Shown here: positions 6,192 through 6,276 of the stretch, piece after piece | Layout of the letters: each line of letters starts with the position of its first letter | How positions within the stretch are numbered: the first letter of the stretch is position 1 | Assembly (NCBI GenBank): GCA_937900465.1 | Contig: CALCEJ010000110.1 | Coordinates: forward strand, 1 to 6,276 | Reading direction: 5' to 3' | Length of the DNA: 6,276 nt | Source of the DNA: an uncultured Bacteroidales bacterium | GTDB lineage: Bacteria > Bacteroidota > Bacteroidia > Bacteroidales > UBA932 | The notes under the pieces: generated by a model | Database searches by the model: none | What the model saw: only the letters and a program-made list of their open reading frames with translations | Told to the model about the DNA's origin: nothing | Translations under genes and position numbers: made by a program

Positions 6192-6214
6192 TTCAGAAAA
6201 ACTCCATACCTTTG
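6184..6214 (+). promoter_or_regulatory. Bacteroidota-type promoter of tRNA-Ala
   Basis: TTTG (6184-6187), a 19-nt spacer and TACCTTTG (6207-6214) match the Bacteroidota consensus at correct spacing. The predicted start is near 6218, about 8 nt before the mature tRNA 5' end, as expected for a short pre-tRNA leader. Confidence 0.8.
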
Positions 6215-6225
6215 CAGTCCGCAAT

Positions 6226-6276
6226 GGGGTATTAGCTCAGTTGGTAGAGCGTTTGAATGGCATTCAAAAGGTCAGG
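6226..6276 (+). tRNA. tRNA-Ala (anticodon GGC), 3' end cut by the window
   Basis: The acceptor 5' strand GGGGTAT (6226-6232) includes G3, which would form the G3:U70 alanine identity pair, although position 70 is outside the window. The D-arm is GCTC/GAGC (6235-6238 with 6247-6250) around an AGTTGGTA loop. The anticodon stem TTTGA/TCAAA (6252-6256 with 6264-6268) closes the loop ATGGCAT, giving anticodon GGC (6259-6261) with the A32-U38 pair often seen in tRNA-Ala(GGC). The variable loop AGGTC follows and the gene runs off the window in the T-arm. It reads GCC and GCU alanine codons. Confidence 0.95.

Noticed and set aside
6159..6224. TTG start extending the DUF5009 gene by 22 residues
   Set aside because: The extension overlaps the tRNA promoter and the gene's own -7 box; the ATG at 6158 gives a family-like N-terminus.

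Overview
The window looks like a piece of a Bacteroidota (probably Bacteroidales) chromosome. Three signs point there. Promoter boxes match the Bacteroidota consensus (TTTG, about 20 nt, TAnnTTTG). Starts have A/T-rich leaders and no Shine-Dalgarno. The proteins have Bacteroidota forms, such as a YebC that begins MGRAFEFRK instead of AGHSKWANIKHRK. Most of the DNA is fairly GC-rich (about 55% where I counted). Genus cannot be set from this; a gut or rumen lineage is a guess.

Layout from left to right. Positions 1-130 are an AT-rich stretch (22% GC by hand count) that does not belong with the rest. It cuts off the gene at 64-486 (minus), the N-terminus of a biotin-dependent acyl-CoA carboxyltransferase (methylmalonyl-CoA decarboxylase / propionyl-CoA carboxylase beta type). 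Upstream on the minus strand are yebC (486-1244) and a membrane-anchored TPR protein (1249-1941). These three form a tight minus-strand operon read from a near-perfect promoter at 1983-2014. Next is a complete dihydrolipoyl dehydrogenase (2049-3410, minus). It is divergent from recF (3475-4569, plus), which overlaps by 4 nt a small DUF721/DciA-like gene (4566-4904, plus). A DUF5009/HGSNAT-like multi-pass membrane acyltransferase (4905-6158, minus) converges on it with no base between the stop codons. The window ends inside a tRNA-Ala(GGC) gene (6226-6276, plus) with a clear promoter.

Functionally this is mostly housekeeping: DNA repair and helicase loading (recF-DUF721), translation or transcription support (YebC), envelope TPR function, central carbon metabolism (Lpd, carboxyltransferase) and probable glycan acylation (DUF5009). 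I see no CRISPR array, transposase, toxin-antitoxin pair or defence cluster, and no previously undescribed system. The observations most worth checking are the sharp composition junction near position 130, the apparently leaderless starts of recF and the acyltransferase gene, the overlapping divergent promoters, and the zero-gap convergent stops.
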